64,000 bases of DNA from an uncultured Sutterella sp. (GCA_900543805.1 UQTE01000008.1:1-64000), one strand, 5' to 3'; positions 52,655-62,523 are shown, counted from the first letter of the stretch. Numbers and translations: made by a program. The notes: a model not told the origin generated them from the sequence alone.

Positions 52655-55600
52655 TTATTTCTGCACGAGGTCGATGTCGATACCGAGGGACCGGATTTCC
52701 TTGACCAACACGTTGAACGATTCAGGCATACCCGCCTCAATCTTATGTTCACCACGAACGATGTTTTCGTAAACCTTCGTACGGCCGTTCACATCGTCGG
52801 ACTTGACCGTCAGCATTTCCTGCAGGACGTAGGCGGCGCCGTAAGCTTCGAGGGCCCACACTTCCATTTCGCCGAAACGCTGACCGCCGAACTGCGCCTT
52901 GCCGCCGAGCGGCTGCTGCGTGACGAGCGAGTACGGACCGGTCGAACGGGCGTGCATCTTCTCGACGACGAGGTGATGCAGCTTCAGGTAGTGCATGTAG
53001 CCGACCGTCACCGGACGTTCGAACGGTTCACCCGTACGGCCGTCGTAGAGGCGGGCCTGCGTCTTCGCCGGCGTGAGCTCGAGGCGCTGGGCTTCGGCGT
53101 CCGGGAAGGCGAGGTCGAGCATCATGCGGATCTGCTCTTCCGTCGCACCGTCAAAGACCGGCGTCGCAAAGGGCATGCCGCTCTTGAGGTTGTTGGCGAG
53201 GACGAGGATTTCTTCGTCCGTCAGGCTGTCGAGGTCTTCGTGCTTGCCCGTGCGGTTGTAAACCTCATTGAGGAAGTCACGGATCTGACGGACCTGTTCG
53301 GTACGAAGCATCTCTTCGATACGCCAGCCGATGCCCTTGGCGGCCCAGCCGAGGTGAACTTCGAGCACCTGACCGATGTTCATACGCGAAGGCACGCCCA
53401 ACGGGTTCAGGACGATGTCGGCGGGACGACCGTCGGCCATGTACGGCATGTCTTCGACCGGGCAGATCTTCGAGACCACGCCCTTGTTGCCGTGGCGGCC
53501 GGCCATCTTGTCGCCGGGCTGCAGACGACGACGTTCGGCAATGTACACCTTGACCATCTTCAGGACGCCCGGCGCGAGTTCGTCACCGCGCGTGAGCTTG
53601 TCTTCCTTGATCTTGTACTTGCGTTCGTTGTCTTCGCGCGTGGCTTCAATCGTCTTGCGCGTAAGTTCGATCTGGTGCTGAGCGCTTTCCTCTTCCATGC
53701 GGAGGTCGAAGAGCTTGTAGCCCGGCGTCCAGGCGAGCACGTCCTGCGTGAGTTCCATGCCGGCTTCGTAGCCTTCCGGACCGCCGGCAATCTTCTTGCC
53801 GACGAGGAGACGGCGCAGACGATCGAAGGCGTCGCGTTCGACGATGCGGAGCTGGTCGTCCAAGTCGCGGCGATAGTGCTTGAGTTCATCCTGGATGATG
53901 CTTTCGGCACGCTTGTCGCGCTGCACGCCGTCGCGGGTGAAGACCTGAACGTCGATGACGGTGCCCGTCATGCCGGTCGGCACGCGCAGCGAGGTGTCCT
54001 TCACGTCCGAAGCCTTTTCGCCGAAGATCACGCGCAGAAGCTTTTCTTCCGGCGTGAGCTGGGTTTCGCCCTTGGGCGTGACCTTGCCGACGAGCACGTC
54101 GCCCGCCTTCACTTCGGCGCCGATGTGCACGATGCCGGACTCGTCGAGGCGCATGAGCTGGCTTTCGGCGAGGTTCGAAATGTCGCGGGTGATTTCTTCG
54201 GCGCCGAGCTTCGTGTCGCGGGCGACCACGGAGAGCTCTTCGATGTGGATCGACGTGTAGCGGTCGTCGGCGACGACGCGTTCGGAGATCAACACCGAGT
54301 CTTCGTAGTTGTAGCCGTTCCACGGCATGAAGGCGATCAGCATGTTCTGACCGAGGGCGAGTTCGCCCATGTCGGTCGAAGCGCCGTCGGCAATGACGTC
54401 GCCGCGTTCAACGCGGTCGCCCTTGACGACGATCGGACGCTGATTGATGTTCGTCGACTGGTTCGAACGGGTGAACTTCTGCAGGTTGTAGATGTCCACG
54501 CCCGTTTCGCCCACCACGCTTTCGTCGTCGTTGACGCGGATCACGATGCGGTTGGCGTCCACGAAGTCGACCACGCCGCCGCGGCGGGCCTGAACGGTCG
54601 TCTTCGAGTCAACAGCCACCGTGCGTTCAATGCCGGTGCCGACGACCGGCTTTTCCGGACGCAGGCAGGGCACGCCCTGACGCTGCATGTTCGAGCCCAT
54701 CAGAGCGCGGTTCGCGTCGTCGTGTTCCAGGAACGGAATCAAGGCGGCGGCGCAGGAAACGATCTGCGACGGAGCGACGTCCATGTACTGGATGCGTTCG
54801 GGCGAGGCGAGAACCGATTCGCCGTTTTCACGGGCGGACACGAGTTCCTGCGTCAGACGGCCGTTTTCATCCATGTCGGCGTTGGCCTGAGCGATGATGT
54901 AGCGGCCTTCCTCGATCGCGGAGAGGTAACGGATTTCCTGCGTGGCAACGCCGTCGACCACCTTGCGGTACGGCGTTTCGAGGAAGCCGTATTCGTTGAG
55001 GCGGGCATAGAGGGCGAGCGAGTTGATCAGACCGATGTTCGGACCTTCCGGCGTTTCGATCGGGCAGACGCGGCCGTAGTGGGTCGAGTGCACGTCGCGG
55101 ACTTCGAAGCCGGCGCGTTCACGCGTCAGACCGCCCGGGCCGAGAGCGGAAATACGGCGCTTGTGCGTGATTTCCGAGAGCGGATTCGTCTGGTCCATGA
55201 ACTGCGAAAGCTGGCTCGAACCGAAGAATTCGCGGATCGCGGCGGCGATGGGCTTCGAATTGATCAGGTCCTGCGGGGTGAGGCCGTCGCTTTCCGCCTG
55301 GTTGAGGCGTTCCTTGACGGCGCGTTCCACGCGCACGAGACCGGAGCGGAACTGGTTTTCCGCAAGTTCGCCCACGCAGCGGACGCGGCGGTTGCCGAGG
55401 TGGTCGATGTCGTCGACGCCGTTGACGGCGCAGGTGCGGACCGTGCCTTCTTCATCGATGAGTTCGACGGAGTCCTGACCGTTGCGAAGAGCAACGAGAA
55501 CGCACATCGTGTCGATGATGTCGCACGGGGTGAGCGTCATCGGGCCTTCCGGCGTTTCACGGCCGAAGCGGGCGTTGACCTTCATGCGGCCGACGCGCGA

Positions 55601-56809
55601 CAGATCGTAGGCTTCGGGATCGAAGAAGAGACGGTTGAAAAGGGCTTCGACGGCATCTTCCGTGGGCGGTTCGCCCGGACGCATCATGCGGTAGATCGCA
55701 ACGCGCGCGGCGAGCTGATCGGGCGTGTCGTCAAGACGCAGGGTCTGCGAGATGTAAGGACCGTGATCGAGCTCGTTCATGAAGATCGTGGTGATCTTGC
55801 GGATCTTGAGCGTACGGAGCGTTTCAAGCAGTTCCGCCGTAACTTCGTCGTTGGCGTTGGCGATGATTTCGCCCGTTTCCGGATTCACGACCGTCTTGGC
55901 GAGAACGCGGCCGAGCATGTATTCGTCGGGAACGGAAATCGTCGTGACGCCGGCCTTCGTGAGGTCGCGGATGTGCTTGGCCGTGATGCGCTTGTCGGCG
56001 GGGACGATCGTCTTGCCGTCCTTGTCCTGCACTTCAAAGCCGAGGGTCTGCCCCTTGAGGCGTTCGGGAACGAACGGCATCGAGCCGCCGCGAACCTTGA
56101 TCGTGAGCTGATCGTGTTCAAAGAAGCGGGCGAGGATGTCTTCGGGCGTGAGACCGAGGGCCTTGAGGAGAATGGTGCCGGGCATCTTGCGGCGACGGTC
56201 GACGCGGAAGTAGAGAATGTCCTTCGCGTCGAATTCGAAGTCAAGCCAAGAGCCGCGGTAGGGAATCACGCGGGCCGAGAAGAGAAGCTTCCCGGACGAG
56301 TGCGTCTTGCCCTTGTCGTGCTCGAAGAAGATGCCGGGGGAACGATGGAGCTGGGAAACGATCACGCGCTCCGTCCCGTTGATGATGAAGGAGCCCTTCT
56401 CCGTCATCAGCGGGATTTCGCCCATGTACACGTCGTTTTCACGGATTTCCTTGATCGTCTGCTTGGAGCTGTCGCGGTCGTAAATTTCCAGCTGAATGCG
56501 CGCGCGCAGGCGGCTCGCGTAGGTCAGGCCGCGAAGCTGGCACTCGGCCACGTCGAATTCGGGCTCGGCCAACTTGTAGTCGACGAAGCGGAGACGGGCA
56601 TACCCGTTGTGGCTGACGATCGGGAAGATGGAGGTAAAGGCAGCTTGAAGGCCCATGGTGTTGTTTCGGGCATTCGGAGCTACGTTCGCCTGCAGGAATT
56701 CTTCGTAGGAACGAAGTTGAATATCAAGCAGGGAAGGCACTTCAAGGACGCTCGGACGAGAGGCAAAGCTCTTGCGGATGCGCTGCTTTTCAGTGAACGA
56801 GTACGACAT
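52655..56809 (-). CDS. rpoB: RNA polymerase beta subunit
   Basis: Catalytic subunit of RNA polymerase, 1384 residues. The rifampicin region reads [32 protein letters not shown] (residues about 528-560) with the usual wild-type Asp, Ser and His positions. Ser575 replaces a proline that is normally conserved in the following HPTHYGR segment. ATG 56809 follows GGAG. It is preceded by a 275-base spacer with an array of hairpins after rplL. Confidence 0.98.
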   Translation of the reverse strand: MSYSFTEKQRIRKSFASRPSVLEVPSLLDIQLRSYEEFLQANVAPNARNNTMGLQAAFTSIFPIVSHNGYARLRFVDYKLAEPEFDVAECQLRGLTYASRLRARIQLEIYDRDSSKQTIKEIRENDVYMGEIPLMTEKGSFIINGTERVIVSQLHRSPGIFFEHDKGKTHSSGKLLFSARVIPYRGSWLDFEFDAKDILYFRVDRRRKMPGTILLKALGLTPEDILARFFEHDQLTIKVRGGSMPFVPERLKGQTLGFEVQDKDGKTIVPADKRITAKHIRDLTKAGVTTISVPDEYMLGRVLAKTVVNPETGEIIANANDEVTAELLETLRTLKIRKITTIFMNELDHGPYISQTLRLDDTPDQLAARVAIYRMMRPGEPPTEDAVEALFNRLFFDPEAYDLSRVGRMKVNARFGRETPEGPMTLTPCDIIDTMCVLVALRNGQDSVELIDEEGTVRTCAVNGVDDIDHLGNRRVRCVGELAENQFRSGLVRVERAVKERLNQAESDGLTPQDLINSKPIAAAIREFFGSSQLSQFMDQTNPLSEITHKRRISALGPGGLTRERAGFEVRDVHSTHYGRVCPIETPEGPNIGLINSLALYARLNEYGFLETPYRKVVDGVATQEIRYLSAIEEGRYIIAQANADMDENGRLTQELVSARENGESVLASPERIQYMDVAPSQIVSCAAALIPFLEHDDANRALMGSNMQRQGVPCLRPEKPVVGTGIERTVAVDSKTTVQARRGGVVDFVDANRIVIRVNDDESVVGETGVDIYNLQKFTRSNQSTNINQRPIVVKGDRVERGDVIADGASTDMGELALGQNMLIAFMPWNGYNYEDSVLISERVVADDRYTSIHIEELSVVARDTKLGAEEITRDISNLAESQLMRLDESGIVHIGAEVKAGDVLVGKVTPKGETQLTPEEKLLRVIFGEKASDVKDTSLRVPTGMTGTVIDVQVFTRDGVQRDKRAESIIQDELKHYRRDLDDQLRIVERDAFDRLRRLLVGKKIAGGPEGYEAGMELTQDVLAWTPGYKLFDLRMEEESAQHQIELTRKTIEATREDNERKYKIKEDKLTRGDELAPGVLKMVKVYIAERRRLQPGDKMAGRHGNKGVVSKICPVEDMPYMADGRPADIVLNPLGVPSRMNIGQVLEVHLGWAAKGIGWRIEEMLRTEQVRQIRDFLNEVYNRTGKHEDLDSLTDEEILVLANNLKSGMPFATPVFDGATEEQIRMMLDLAFPDAEAQRLELTPAKTQARLYDGRTGEPFERPVTVGYMHYLKLHHLVVEKMHARSTGPYSLVTQQPLGGKAQFGGQRFGEMEVWALEAYGAAYVLQEMLTVKSDDVNGRTKVYENIVRGEHKIEAGMPESFNVLVKEIRSLGIDIDLVQK

Positions 56810-56829
56810 GGACACTCCGTTCGACGATA

Positions 56830-56862
56830 GGGGATGAACCGAAAAAAGAGGGGGATGAACCG
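56830..56862. repeat. 12-base direct repeat in the rpoB leader
   Basis: GGGGATGAACCG occurs at 56830-56841 and again at 56851-56862, 21 bases apart, just upstream of rpoB. Function unknown. Confidence 0.7.
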
Positions 56863-56969
56863 TGTGGTCAGCGAGGACGCGAAAAGCCGCTCGGGACGAC
56901 ACGGACATACGTCCGGCCCGCGCGGCAGGAGAAATTCGACAGTCGACAGGTGGGATGGTTCATCAGAAG

Positions 56970-57013
56970 AAAACTTTGATACGTGCTCTCGCAGTGGAGA
57001 ACCCGTATCAAAG
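56970..57013 (-). terminator. second terminator-like hairpin in rplL-rpoB spacer
   Basis: On the minus strand, a perfect 10-base stem CTTTGATACG/CGTATCAAAG with partly paired inner bases, followed by TTTTCTTC. It lies downstream of the rplL attenuator and about 160 bases before rpoB. Confidence 0.65.
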
Positions 57014-57030
57014 TCTCCTTACGGAGACCC

Positions 57031-57065
57031 TAAAAGAGAAAGTGAGCTATTATCGCTCACTTTCT
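57031..57065 (-). terminator. rplL-rpoB attenuator
   Basis: On the minus strand, a perfect 11-base stem AGAAAGTGAGC/GCTCACTTTCT with a 7-base loop, then CTTTTA. It sits 20 bases after rplL, where Escherichia has a partial terminator that lowers rpoBC expression. A further small hairpin, GTCTCC/GGAGAC, follows at 57028-57013. Confidence 0.8.
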
Positions 57066-57078
57066 CAGAAGGTTTCAA
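57049..57078 (-). promoter_or_regulatory. candidate rpoB promoter nested in the attenuator
   Basis: On the minus strand, -35 TTGAAA (57078-57073), 18-base spacer, -10 GATAAT (57054-57049). The -10 box occupies the hairpin loop. A start near 57042 would leave out the 5' arm, so this RNA would escape the attenuator. Same layout as at the tuf-rpsJ junction. Confidence 0.55.
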
Positions 57079-57084
57079 GTTTAA

Positions 57085-57462
57085 TTACTTGAGAGCAACC
57101 TTGGCGCCGGCGTCTTCGAGCTTCTTGGCAGCGGCTTCGGCGTCAGCCTTCGGGAGGCCTTCCTTGACAGCCTTGGGAGCGCCTTCGACGAGGTCCTTGG
57201 CTTCCTTGAGGCCAAGACCCGTGAGTTCGCGAACGGCCTTGATGACGGCGATCTTGTTGGAGCCGGCGGCTTCGAGAACGACGTCAAATTCGGTCTTTTC
57301 TTCAGCCGGGGCGGCACCGGCGGCGGCCGGGGCGGCAACAGCCACAGCGGCGGCAGCGGCGGACACACCGAACTTTTCTTCCATCATCTTGATGAGTTCG
57401 GAGATTTCGAGAACGGTCTTGGAAGCGATCGCTTCGAGGATTTCTTCATTGGTAAGGGCCAT
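57085..57462 (-). CDS. rplL: 50S ribosomal protein bL12 (L7/L12)
   Basis: Stalk protein of 125 residues that recruits translation GTPases. An N-terminal dimerisation helix is followed by an Ala-rich hinge (about 34-52) and the globular domain [38 protein letters not shown]. It follows rplJ by 42 bases. Confidence 0.98.
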   Translation of the reverse strand: MALTNEEILEAIASKTVLEISELIKMMEEKFGVSAAAAAVAVAAPAAAGAAPAEEKTEFDVVLEAAGSNKIAVIKAVRELTGLGLKEAKDLVEGAPKAVKEGLPKADAEAAAKKLEDAGAKVALK

Positions 57463-57504
57463 TTTATAGCTCCGTATTACGTAGTGTTTAATTGAAATGG
57501 ATAG

Positions 57505-58035
57505 TTAGGCAGCAGCCTGTTCCTTGGCATCGCGCACGGCAGCCACGGTGCGCACGAAGCGCGCCGGGACTTCGTTGATGGTACGGACGAACTTCGCGAT
57601 CGGTTCGTTCATCGTGGCCATCAACTTGGCAAGGAGTTCTTCGCGGCTCGGCATCGAGGCGAGGTTCTTGACGGCTTCCACGTCCATGACGTAGTTGGCC
57701 ATCGCGCCACCCTTGACGACAAGCTTGTCGTTTTCCTTGGCAAAGTTGACGAGAACCTTGGCGCAGGCGACGGGATCGGCGGAGAACGCATAGACGAGCG
57801 GACCAACAAACTGGTCGGCAAGTCCGGCGAATTCCGTACCTTCCACGGCGCGGCGCACCAACGTGTTCTTGACAACACGCAACGTAACACCATCCTTGCG
57901 AGCCTGCGCACGCAACTTGGTGACGGCCTCAACGCTCAGCCCACGGTATTCGGCGATGACGATCGCGGAAGACTGGGAGACGATCCCGGCAACTTCCTCG
58001 ATGACAGCCGCTTTATCTTGACGATTAAGACCCAC
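57505..58035 (-). CDS. rplJ: 50S ribosomal protein uL10
   Basis: Base of the L12 stalk, 176 residues: [40 protein letters not shown]. It starts at GTG 58035, seven bases after GGAG. The leader upstream folds into the three-way junction expected of the uL10 autoregulatory RNA. Confidence 0.97.
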   Translation of the reverse strand: MGLNRQDKAAVIEEVAGIVSQSSAIVIAEYRGLSVEAVTKLRAQARKDGVTLRVVKNTLVRRAVEGTEFAGLADQFVGPLVYAFSADPVACAKVLVNFAKENDKLVVKGGAMANYVMDVEAVKNLASMPSREELLAKLMATMNEPIAKFVRTINEVPARFVRTVAAVRDAKEQAAA

Positions 58036-58047
58036 GGTCTGGCTCCA

Positions 58048-58101
58048 CTCAGAGGTGTCCCGAAGGACACCGGTTTACAAAATAACCGGCACACTTCTGA
58101 G
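58048..58101 (-). promoter_or_regulatory. uL10 (L10) leader RNA, 58036-58391 intergenic region
   Basis: On the minus strand, outer pairing CTCAGA/TCTGAG encloses two hairpins, CCGGTT/AACCGG and GTGTCC/GGACAC with a TTCG-type loop. This gives a three-way junction ending 12 bases before rplJ. It matches the known L10(L12)4 binding site that represses the operon. The rest of this 356-base gap holds a CCGGAA/TTCCGG hairpin at about 58120-58140 and the rplA 3' hairpin. I see no gene in it. Confidence 0.8.
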
Positions 58102-58351
58102 AGTTTTGGTCGTTTTTCAATACCCGGAACGAGTTCCGGAAGAATACACAACGCAATATCTCTCTTCGGTTTACCGTCTGCGCTGGATATCTCCCCGGAA
58201 GGAGACGTTTAAGTCAGGAACGGATTGCTCCGCGGTCCCCCGACTCCAGCGGTCTTTGACAGCGGCAACGTCCATCACGACGTGCCACCCAAAGCCCTCG
58301 ATGCCTCACGACATCTTAGTTTGTCCTCCCCTCCCGAACGGAAGGAGAAGA

Positions 58352-58380
58352 CGGAAGAAGGTGTCAGACACCCTCTTCCG
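58352..58380 (-). terminator. stem-loop after rplA
   Basis: On the minus strand, CGGAAGA...TCTTCCG with an inner GGTGT/ACACC pair, followed by TCTTCTCC. A weak T run makes it an attenuator or processing site rather than a full terminator. Confidence 0.55.
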
Positions 58381-58391
58381 AGAATTTCTTC

Positions 58392-59087
58392 TTATTCGTT
58401 GATGGAACCGACATCAACGCGCACACCGAGACCCATCGTCGAGGAGACGGAGATCTTGCGGATGTACTGACCCTTGGCGGAAGCGGGCTTCAGCTTGTTG
58501 AGCTGTTCGATCAGAGCGGCAAGGTTCTTCTGGAGACGAGCCGCTTCGAAGGAAGCGCGACCGATCGGGGCGTGAATGATACCGGCCTTGTCGGCGCGGA
58601 ACTGGACCTGACCGGCCTTGGCGTTCTTGACAGCCTGGGCAACGTTCGGGGTCACCGTACCGACCTTCGGGTTCGGCATCAGGCCGCGCGGGCCGAGGAT
58701 CTGACCGAGCTGGCCGACGACGCGCATGGCGTCGGGCGAGGCGATCACGACGTCGAAGTCGATCTGGCCGGCCTTCACCTGAGCGGCGAGGTCATCGAAA
58801 CCGACGATGTCGGCACCGGCTTCACGGGCTTCATCAGCCTTGGCACCCTGGGTGAACACGGCGACGCGAACGGTCTTGCCGGTACCTTCGGGCATCACGA
58901 CAGCGCCGCGGACGGCCTGGTCGGACTTGCGGGGATCGATGCCGAGCTGCACGGCCACGTCGACGGATTCGTCGAACTTGGCGACGGCGGTTTCCTTGAT
59001 GAGGTTCAGGGCGTCGAGAGCACCGTAGACCTTGTTGGCCTCGGCCTTGGCCGTGATGGCGGCCATACGCTTGCAAAGCTTAGCCAT
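58392..59087 (-). CDS. rplA: 50S ribosomal protein uL1
   Basis: L1-stalk protein of 231 residues that assists release of deacylated tRNA and represses its own operon. Core: [38 protein letters not shown] and [23 protein letters not shown]. Start overlaps the rplK stop by one base (TAATG). Confidence 0.98.
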   Translation of the reverse strand: MAKLCKRMAAITAKAEANKVYGALDALNLIKETAVAKFDESVDVAVQLGIDPRKSDQAVRGAVVMPEGTGKTVRVAVFTQGAKADEAREAGADIVGFDDLAAQVKAGQIDFDVVIASPDAMRVVGQLGQILGPRGLMPNPKVGTVTPNVAQAVKNAKAGQVQFRADKAGIIHAPIGRASFEAARLQKNLAALIEQLNKLKPASAKGQYIRKISVSSTMGLGVRVDVGSINE

Positions 59088-59518
59088 TACAGACCCTCCA
59101 CAATGATGCCCATGGAACGAGCGGAACCGGCGATCGTGCGGACGGCGGCGTCGAGGTCGGCGGCCGTCAGGTCAGGTTCCTTCATCTTGGCGATTTCTTC
59201 CGCCTGAGCGCGCGTGATCTTGCCCACCTTGTCCGTGTGCGGACGCGAAGAGCCCTTCTGAATCTTGGCGGCCTTCTTGATGAGGATGGTCGCCGGGGGC
59301 GTCTTCATGATGAACGTGAAGCTCTTATCCGCATAGGCCGTGATCACGACCGGGATCGGAAGACCGGGTTCCATGCCCTGGGTCTTGGCGTTGAACGCCT
59401 TGCAGAACTCCATGATGTTCAGACCGCGCTGACCGAGCGCCGGGCCGATAGGAGGCGAGGGATTGGCTTTACCCGCAGGAACCTGCAGCTTGATAAAGCC
59501 GACAATTTTCTTAGCCAT
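59087..59518 (-). CDS. rplK: 50S ribosomal protein uL11
   Basis: 143-residue GTPase-centre protein needed for RelA activation and the thiostrepton site. Core: [37 protein letters not shown], with the proline-rich N-terminal helix intact. Preceded by a clear promoter and an early terminator-like hairpin. Confidence 0.98.
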   Translation of the reverse strand: MAKKIVGFIKLQVPAGKANPSPPIGPALGQRGLNIMEFCKAFNAKTQGMEPGLPIPVVITAYADKSFTFIMKTPPATILIKKAAKIQKGSSRPHTDKVGKITRAQAEEIAKMKEPDLTAADLDAAVRTIAGSARSMGIIVEGL

Positions 59519-59567
59519 GTAATGAATCCTTCGGGTTCAAACGCTCGTCGAACGACGGGCTCCCCGT

Positions 59568-59591
59568 AAAAAACTTGGCGAAGTGCCAAAG
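59568..59591 (-). terminator. terminator-like hairpin at the start of the rplK leader
   Basis: On the minus strand, TTTGGC/GCCAAG (six pairs, one wobble) with loop ACTTC, then six T residues (59573-59568). It begins within a few bases of the transcription start predicted from the promoter at 59600-59628. Confidence 0.6.
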
Positions 59592-59599
59592 AGAACGCG

Positions 59600-59628
59600 A
59601 TTCTAGCACCGTGATTTTATCGGTGCAA
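59600..59628 (-). promoter_or_regulatory. L11 operon promoter
   Basis: On the minus strand, -35 TTGCAC (59628-59623), 17-base spacer, -10 TAGAAT (59605-59600). It lies between nusG and rplK, as in Escherichia. Confidence 0.8.
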
Positions 59629-59695
59629 CCGAAAAACGCATTTTTCGTGCGAACCGGCGAAACGTCTTTCCTTCGTCACGCCGGAGCGCCGTTTC

Positions 59696-59725
59696 GCGGG
59701 CGTCCGCTTACGGCGAAACGCCCGC
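59696..59725 (-). terminator. stem-loop after nusG
   Basis: On the minus strand, an 8-base stem GCGGGCGT/ACGCCCGC with a 14-base loop, 12 bases after the nusG stop. No T run follows, so it may be a Rho-related or processing element. Confidence 0.45.
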
Positions 59726-59737
59726 CGAATCCTTTGA

Positions 59738-60277
59738 TTAGAGCTTCTCGACTTCGTTGAAGGCGAGATCGACCAGCGTGTCGCGGCTGAAGATCGACAC
59801 GAAGACCTGCAGACGGCTCTTGTCGTAGTCGACCGCTTCGATGTGACCGTTGAAGTCCTTGAACGGCCCGTTCTTGACGCGGATTTCTTCGCCGACTTCG
59901 AACTCGATCTTGGGCCGTGGCTTGTCCTCGCCCGTCCCCATCGCTTCCATGATGCTGTCGACTTCCTTCTGGGAAAGAACGACGGGGTTGTTGTTGCCGA
60001 GGAATTCGATCACGCGCGGCGTGGCGTTAACCAGATGCCAGGTGGCGTCGTTCATCTCCATCTGAATGAAGACGTAGCCCGGATACATCCGGCGCTCGCT
60101 CGTGTACTTGCGGCCGTTGCGAACTTCCTGAATGCGTTCGATCGGCAGGAGCACCTGGCCGAAGCTGTCGCGCAGTTCGCTGCGGGCAATGCGTTCCTCA
60201 AGCGCCTTGACCACGCTCTTTTCCATCGAGGAATACACGTGCAGCGTGTACCACTGCATTTTCTGATTGTCCGACAT
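59738..60277 (-). CDS. nusG: transcription termination/antitermination factor NusG
   Basis: Binds RNA polymerase, Rho and uS10, coupling transcription to translation. The 179-residue product has an N-terminal NGN domain (QWYTLHVYSSMEKSVVKALEERI, RRMYPGYVFIQMEM) and a C-terminal KOW domain (GEEIRVKNGPFKDFNGHIEAVDYDKSRLQVFVSIF). It follows secE by 12 bases. Confidence 0.98.
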   Translation of the reverse strand: MSDNQKMQWYTLHVYSSMEKSVVKALEERIARSELRDSFGQVLLPIERIQEVRNGRKYTSERRMYPGYVFIQMEMNDATWHLVNATPRVIEFLGNNNPVVLSQKEVDSIMEAMGTGEDKPRPKIEFEVGEEIRVKNGPFKDFNGHIEAVDYDKSRLQVFVSIFSRDTLVDLAFNEVEKL

Positions 60278-60289
60278 GATTAGGCTTCC

Positions 60290-60673
60290 TTAAAAGGACA
60301 GACGAAGGAGGACGTCGTAGAGACCCCATTCGATGATCTTGTCGCAGATGAAGAGGAAGAAGGCCATCAGCACGACGAACGCCATGACGAGACCGGTCGT
60401 GTTGAGCGTTTCCTTCTTGGTCGGCCACACCACGCGGCGCAGTTCCTCATACGACTGACGACCGTACTGCAGCAGACGCTTGCCCGAGGGGCTGAACCAC
60501 GCGATCACCACGCCGAGGGCCAGACCGGCACCCAGGGAGCCGAGACGCACGGCCAGGGACTGTTCGGTGAGAAGCGAGAAGGCCAGCACGCCGGCAACCG
60601 CACAGAGAACAGCCAGAGTTACGAGAACAATGTCCGACTTGCTCGTAACGGTTTCAACATTTTGATTGCTCAT
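60290..60673 (-). CDS. secE: preprotein translocase subunit SecE
   Basis: Clamps the SecY channel in the inner membrane. The 127-residue product has three hydrophobic segments, the long form found in Escherichia. The conserved cytoplasmic amphipathic motif ESYEELRRVVWPTKKET-type lies before the last one. ATG 60673. A TACAAT -10 lies at 60746-60741 with a weak -35, downstream of the tRNA-Trp terminator. Confidence 0.95.
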   Translation of the reverse strand: MSNQNVETVTSKSDIVLVTLAVLCAVAGVLAFSLLTEQSLAVRLGSLGAGLALGVVIAWFSPSGKRLLQYGRQSYEELRRVVWPTKKETLNTTGLVMAFVVLMAFFLFICDKIIEWGLYDVLLRLSF

Positions 60674-60816
60674 AAGATCGAAAACGGAAGGCGCATCGCC
60701 GGCGCCGCCGTTTTGGTAAGTGAGTTTTGCGGAATTTGCTATTGTAGCCGTTCAACGTCTTTCTTTGAGAAAAACGGCCCGAGTTTTTCCCGGATGCCCG
60801 GAAACGCTCTTTGCAG

Positions 60817-60853
60817 AAAAGCCAAGCCGCAACCTCTCGGCTGCGGCTTGGCT
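60817..60853. terminator. tRNA-Trp terminator
   Basis: Perfect 12-base stem AGCCAAGCCGCA/TGCGGCTTGGCT with a 10-base loop. On the minus strand it is followed by TTTTC. It separates tRNA-Trp from secE. The plus strand has TTTTT as well. Confidence 0.88.
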
Positions 60854-60861
60854 TTTTGTTT

Positions 60862-60937
60862 TGGCAGGGGCAGAAGGAATCGAACCCTCAACCTACGGTT
60901 TTGGAGACCGTCGCTCTGCCGATTGAGCTATACCCCT
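60862..60937 (-). tRNA. tRNA-Trp (anticodon CCA)
   Basis: 76 bases on the minus strand with CCA encoded. Acceptor AGGGGTA pairs with TGCCCCT, and the anticodon CCA is at 60904-60902. It lies between tuf and secE, a common place in proteobacteria. A hairpin AGGCGGTCC/GGACCGCCT (60964-60944) between tuf and the tRNA may be a processing site. Confidence 0.97.
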
Positions 60938-60968
60938 GTTTTCAGGCGGTCCGTCGGACCGCCTTCAC

Positions 60969-62165
60969 CGAAAATTATTCGATGATCGCGGCAACGACAC
61001 CAGCGCCGACGGTGTGACCGCCTTCACGGATGGCGAAGCGAAGGCCCTGTTCCATGGCGATCGGGCAGATGAGCTGAACCGTCATCTGGATGTTGTCGCC
61101 AGGCATGACCATTTCGACGCCTTCCGGCAGTTCGATCGTGCCCGTAACGTCCGTCGTACGGAAGTAGAACTGCGGACGATAGCCCTTGAAGAACGGCGTG
61201 TGACGGCCGCCTTCTTCCTTCGTCAGGACGTAAACTTCGCCCTTGAAGTGGGTGTGCGGGGTGATGGAGCCCGGCTTGGCAAGAACCTGGCCGCGTTCGA
61301 CTTCTTCACGCTTCGTGCCGCGCAGGAGGATACCGACGTTGTCGCCGGCCTGACCCTGGTCGAGCAGCTTGCGGAACATTTCGACGCCCGTGCAGGTCGT
61401 CTTGTTCGTGGGCTTGATGCCGACGATTTCGATTTCGTCGCCAACCTTGATCACACCGCGTTCAACACGGCCCGTCACAACCGTACCGCGGCCGGAGATC
61501 GAGAACACGTCTTCGATCGGCATGAGGAACGGCTGGTCCACGGCGCGTTCCGGCGTCGGGATGTAGCTGTCGAGCGTGGCGGCGAGTTCCATGATGGCCG
61601 GTTCGCCGAGCGGGCTCTGGTCGCCTTCGAGGGCGAGCTTGGCGGAACCCTTGATGATGGGGATTTCGTCGCCGGGGAAGTCGTAGGACGAGAGAAGTTC
61701 GCGAACTTCCATTTCAACGAGTTCGAGAAGTTCTTCGTCGTCGACCATGTCGCACTTGTTCAGGAAGACGATGATGTAGGGAACACCCACCTGGCGGGCC
61801 AGAAGGATGTGTTCACGCGTCTGCGGCATCGGACCGTCAGCGGCCGAAACCACCAGGATCGCGCCGTCCATCTGGGCGGCACCCGTAATCATGTTCTTCA
61901 CGTAGTCAGCGTGCCCCGGGCAGTCCACGTGGGCATAGTGACGGTGTTCCGTTTCGTATTCGACGTGAGCCGTGTTGATCGTGATGCCACGGGCCTTTTC
62001 TTCAGGAGCCGCGTCGATCTGGTCGTACGCCTTGGCTTCACCGCCGAAGTGGCGCGAAAGAATCGTCGTGATGGCGGCGGTCAGCGTGGTCTTACCGTGG
62101 TCCACGTGACCGATGGTGCCCACGTTGACGTGGGGCTTGGTACGTTCAAACTTACCCTTGGCCAT
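60969..62165 (-). repeat. second copy of the 1197-base tuf repeat
   Basis: As far as I can read, this segment is identical to 43661-44857, an offset of 17308. Identity covers the whole gene plus six bases after the stop and ends right at the start codon. The sharp edges fit gene conversion between the two tuf copies. Confidence 0.85.
60975..62165 (-). CDS. tuf: elongation factor Tu, copy 2
   Basis: The 396-residue product is the same as copy 1 in every residue. The longer open frame upstream reads into the tRNA-Thr region, so ATG 62165 is the start. It lies 54 bases after tRNA-Thr(GGU) and before tRNA-Trp, the tufB position of Escherichia. Transcription probably comes from the tRNA-Tyr promoter at 62524-62552. 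Confidence 0.98.
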   Translation of the reverse strand: MAKGKFERTKPHVNVGTIGHVDHGKTTLTAAITTILSRHFGGEAKAYDQIDAAPEEKARGITINTAHVEYETEHRHYAHVDCPGHADYVKNMITGAAQMDGAILVVSAADGPMPQTREHILLARQVGVPYIIVFLNKCDMVDDEELLELVEMEVRELLSSYDFPGDEIPIIKGSAKLALEGDQSPLGEPAIMELAATLDSYIPTPERAVDQPFLMPIEDVFSISGRGTVVTGRVERGVIKVGDEIEIVGIKPTNKTTCTGVEMFRKLLDQGQAGDNVGILLRGTKREEVERGQVLAKPGSITPHTHFKGEVYVLTKEEGGRHTPFFKGYRPQFYFRTTDVTGTIELPEGVEMVMPGDNIQMTVQLICPIAMEQGLRFAIREGGHTVGAGVVAAIIE

Positions 62166-62219
62166 GTTTGGCTCCTGAAAGCAATCCCGGATACCCGGAA
62201 AGAGACTGAAGAAATTCTG

Positions 62220-62294
<75 letters not shown>

Positions 62295-62424
62295 ATAAAG
62301 GAAAAATTTCGGAGGGGAGAAGGAGATTTGAAATCGGAGGGGAGACGCCGTCTACCGTCCTTTCAAGGGGCCTTCCGCTCCGCACGTACTTGCTAAGCGA
62401 AAGTTGCAAGCGGTGAAGTTCGCT

Positions 62425-62509
62425 GGTGGACGGGGATGGATTCGAACCATCGTAGGCGTAAGCCAACAGATTTACAGTCTGCCCCCTTTAGCCACTCGGG
62501 CACCCGTCC
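62425..62509 (-). tRNA. tRNA-Tyr (anticodon GTA)
   Basis: 85 bases, with the long variable arm of tRNA-Tyr and CCA encoded. Acceptor GGACGGG pairs with CCCGTCC, and the anticodon GTA is at 62475-62473. First gene after a strong promoter. A 130-base spacer separates it from tRNA-Thr; tRNA-Gly, usual between them, is absent. Confidence 0.96.
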
Positions 62510-62523
62510 TAGCGAGGATTCGA

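Noticed and set aside
62295-62424. Degenerate tRNA-Gly remnant
   Set aside because: No acceptor, T-loop or anticodon arm can be found on either strand.
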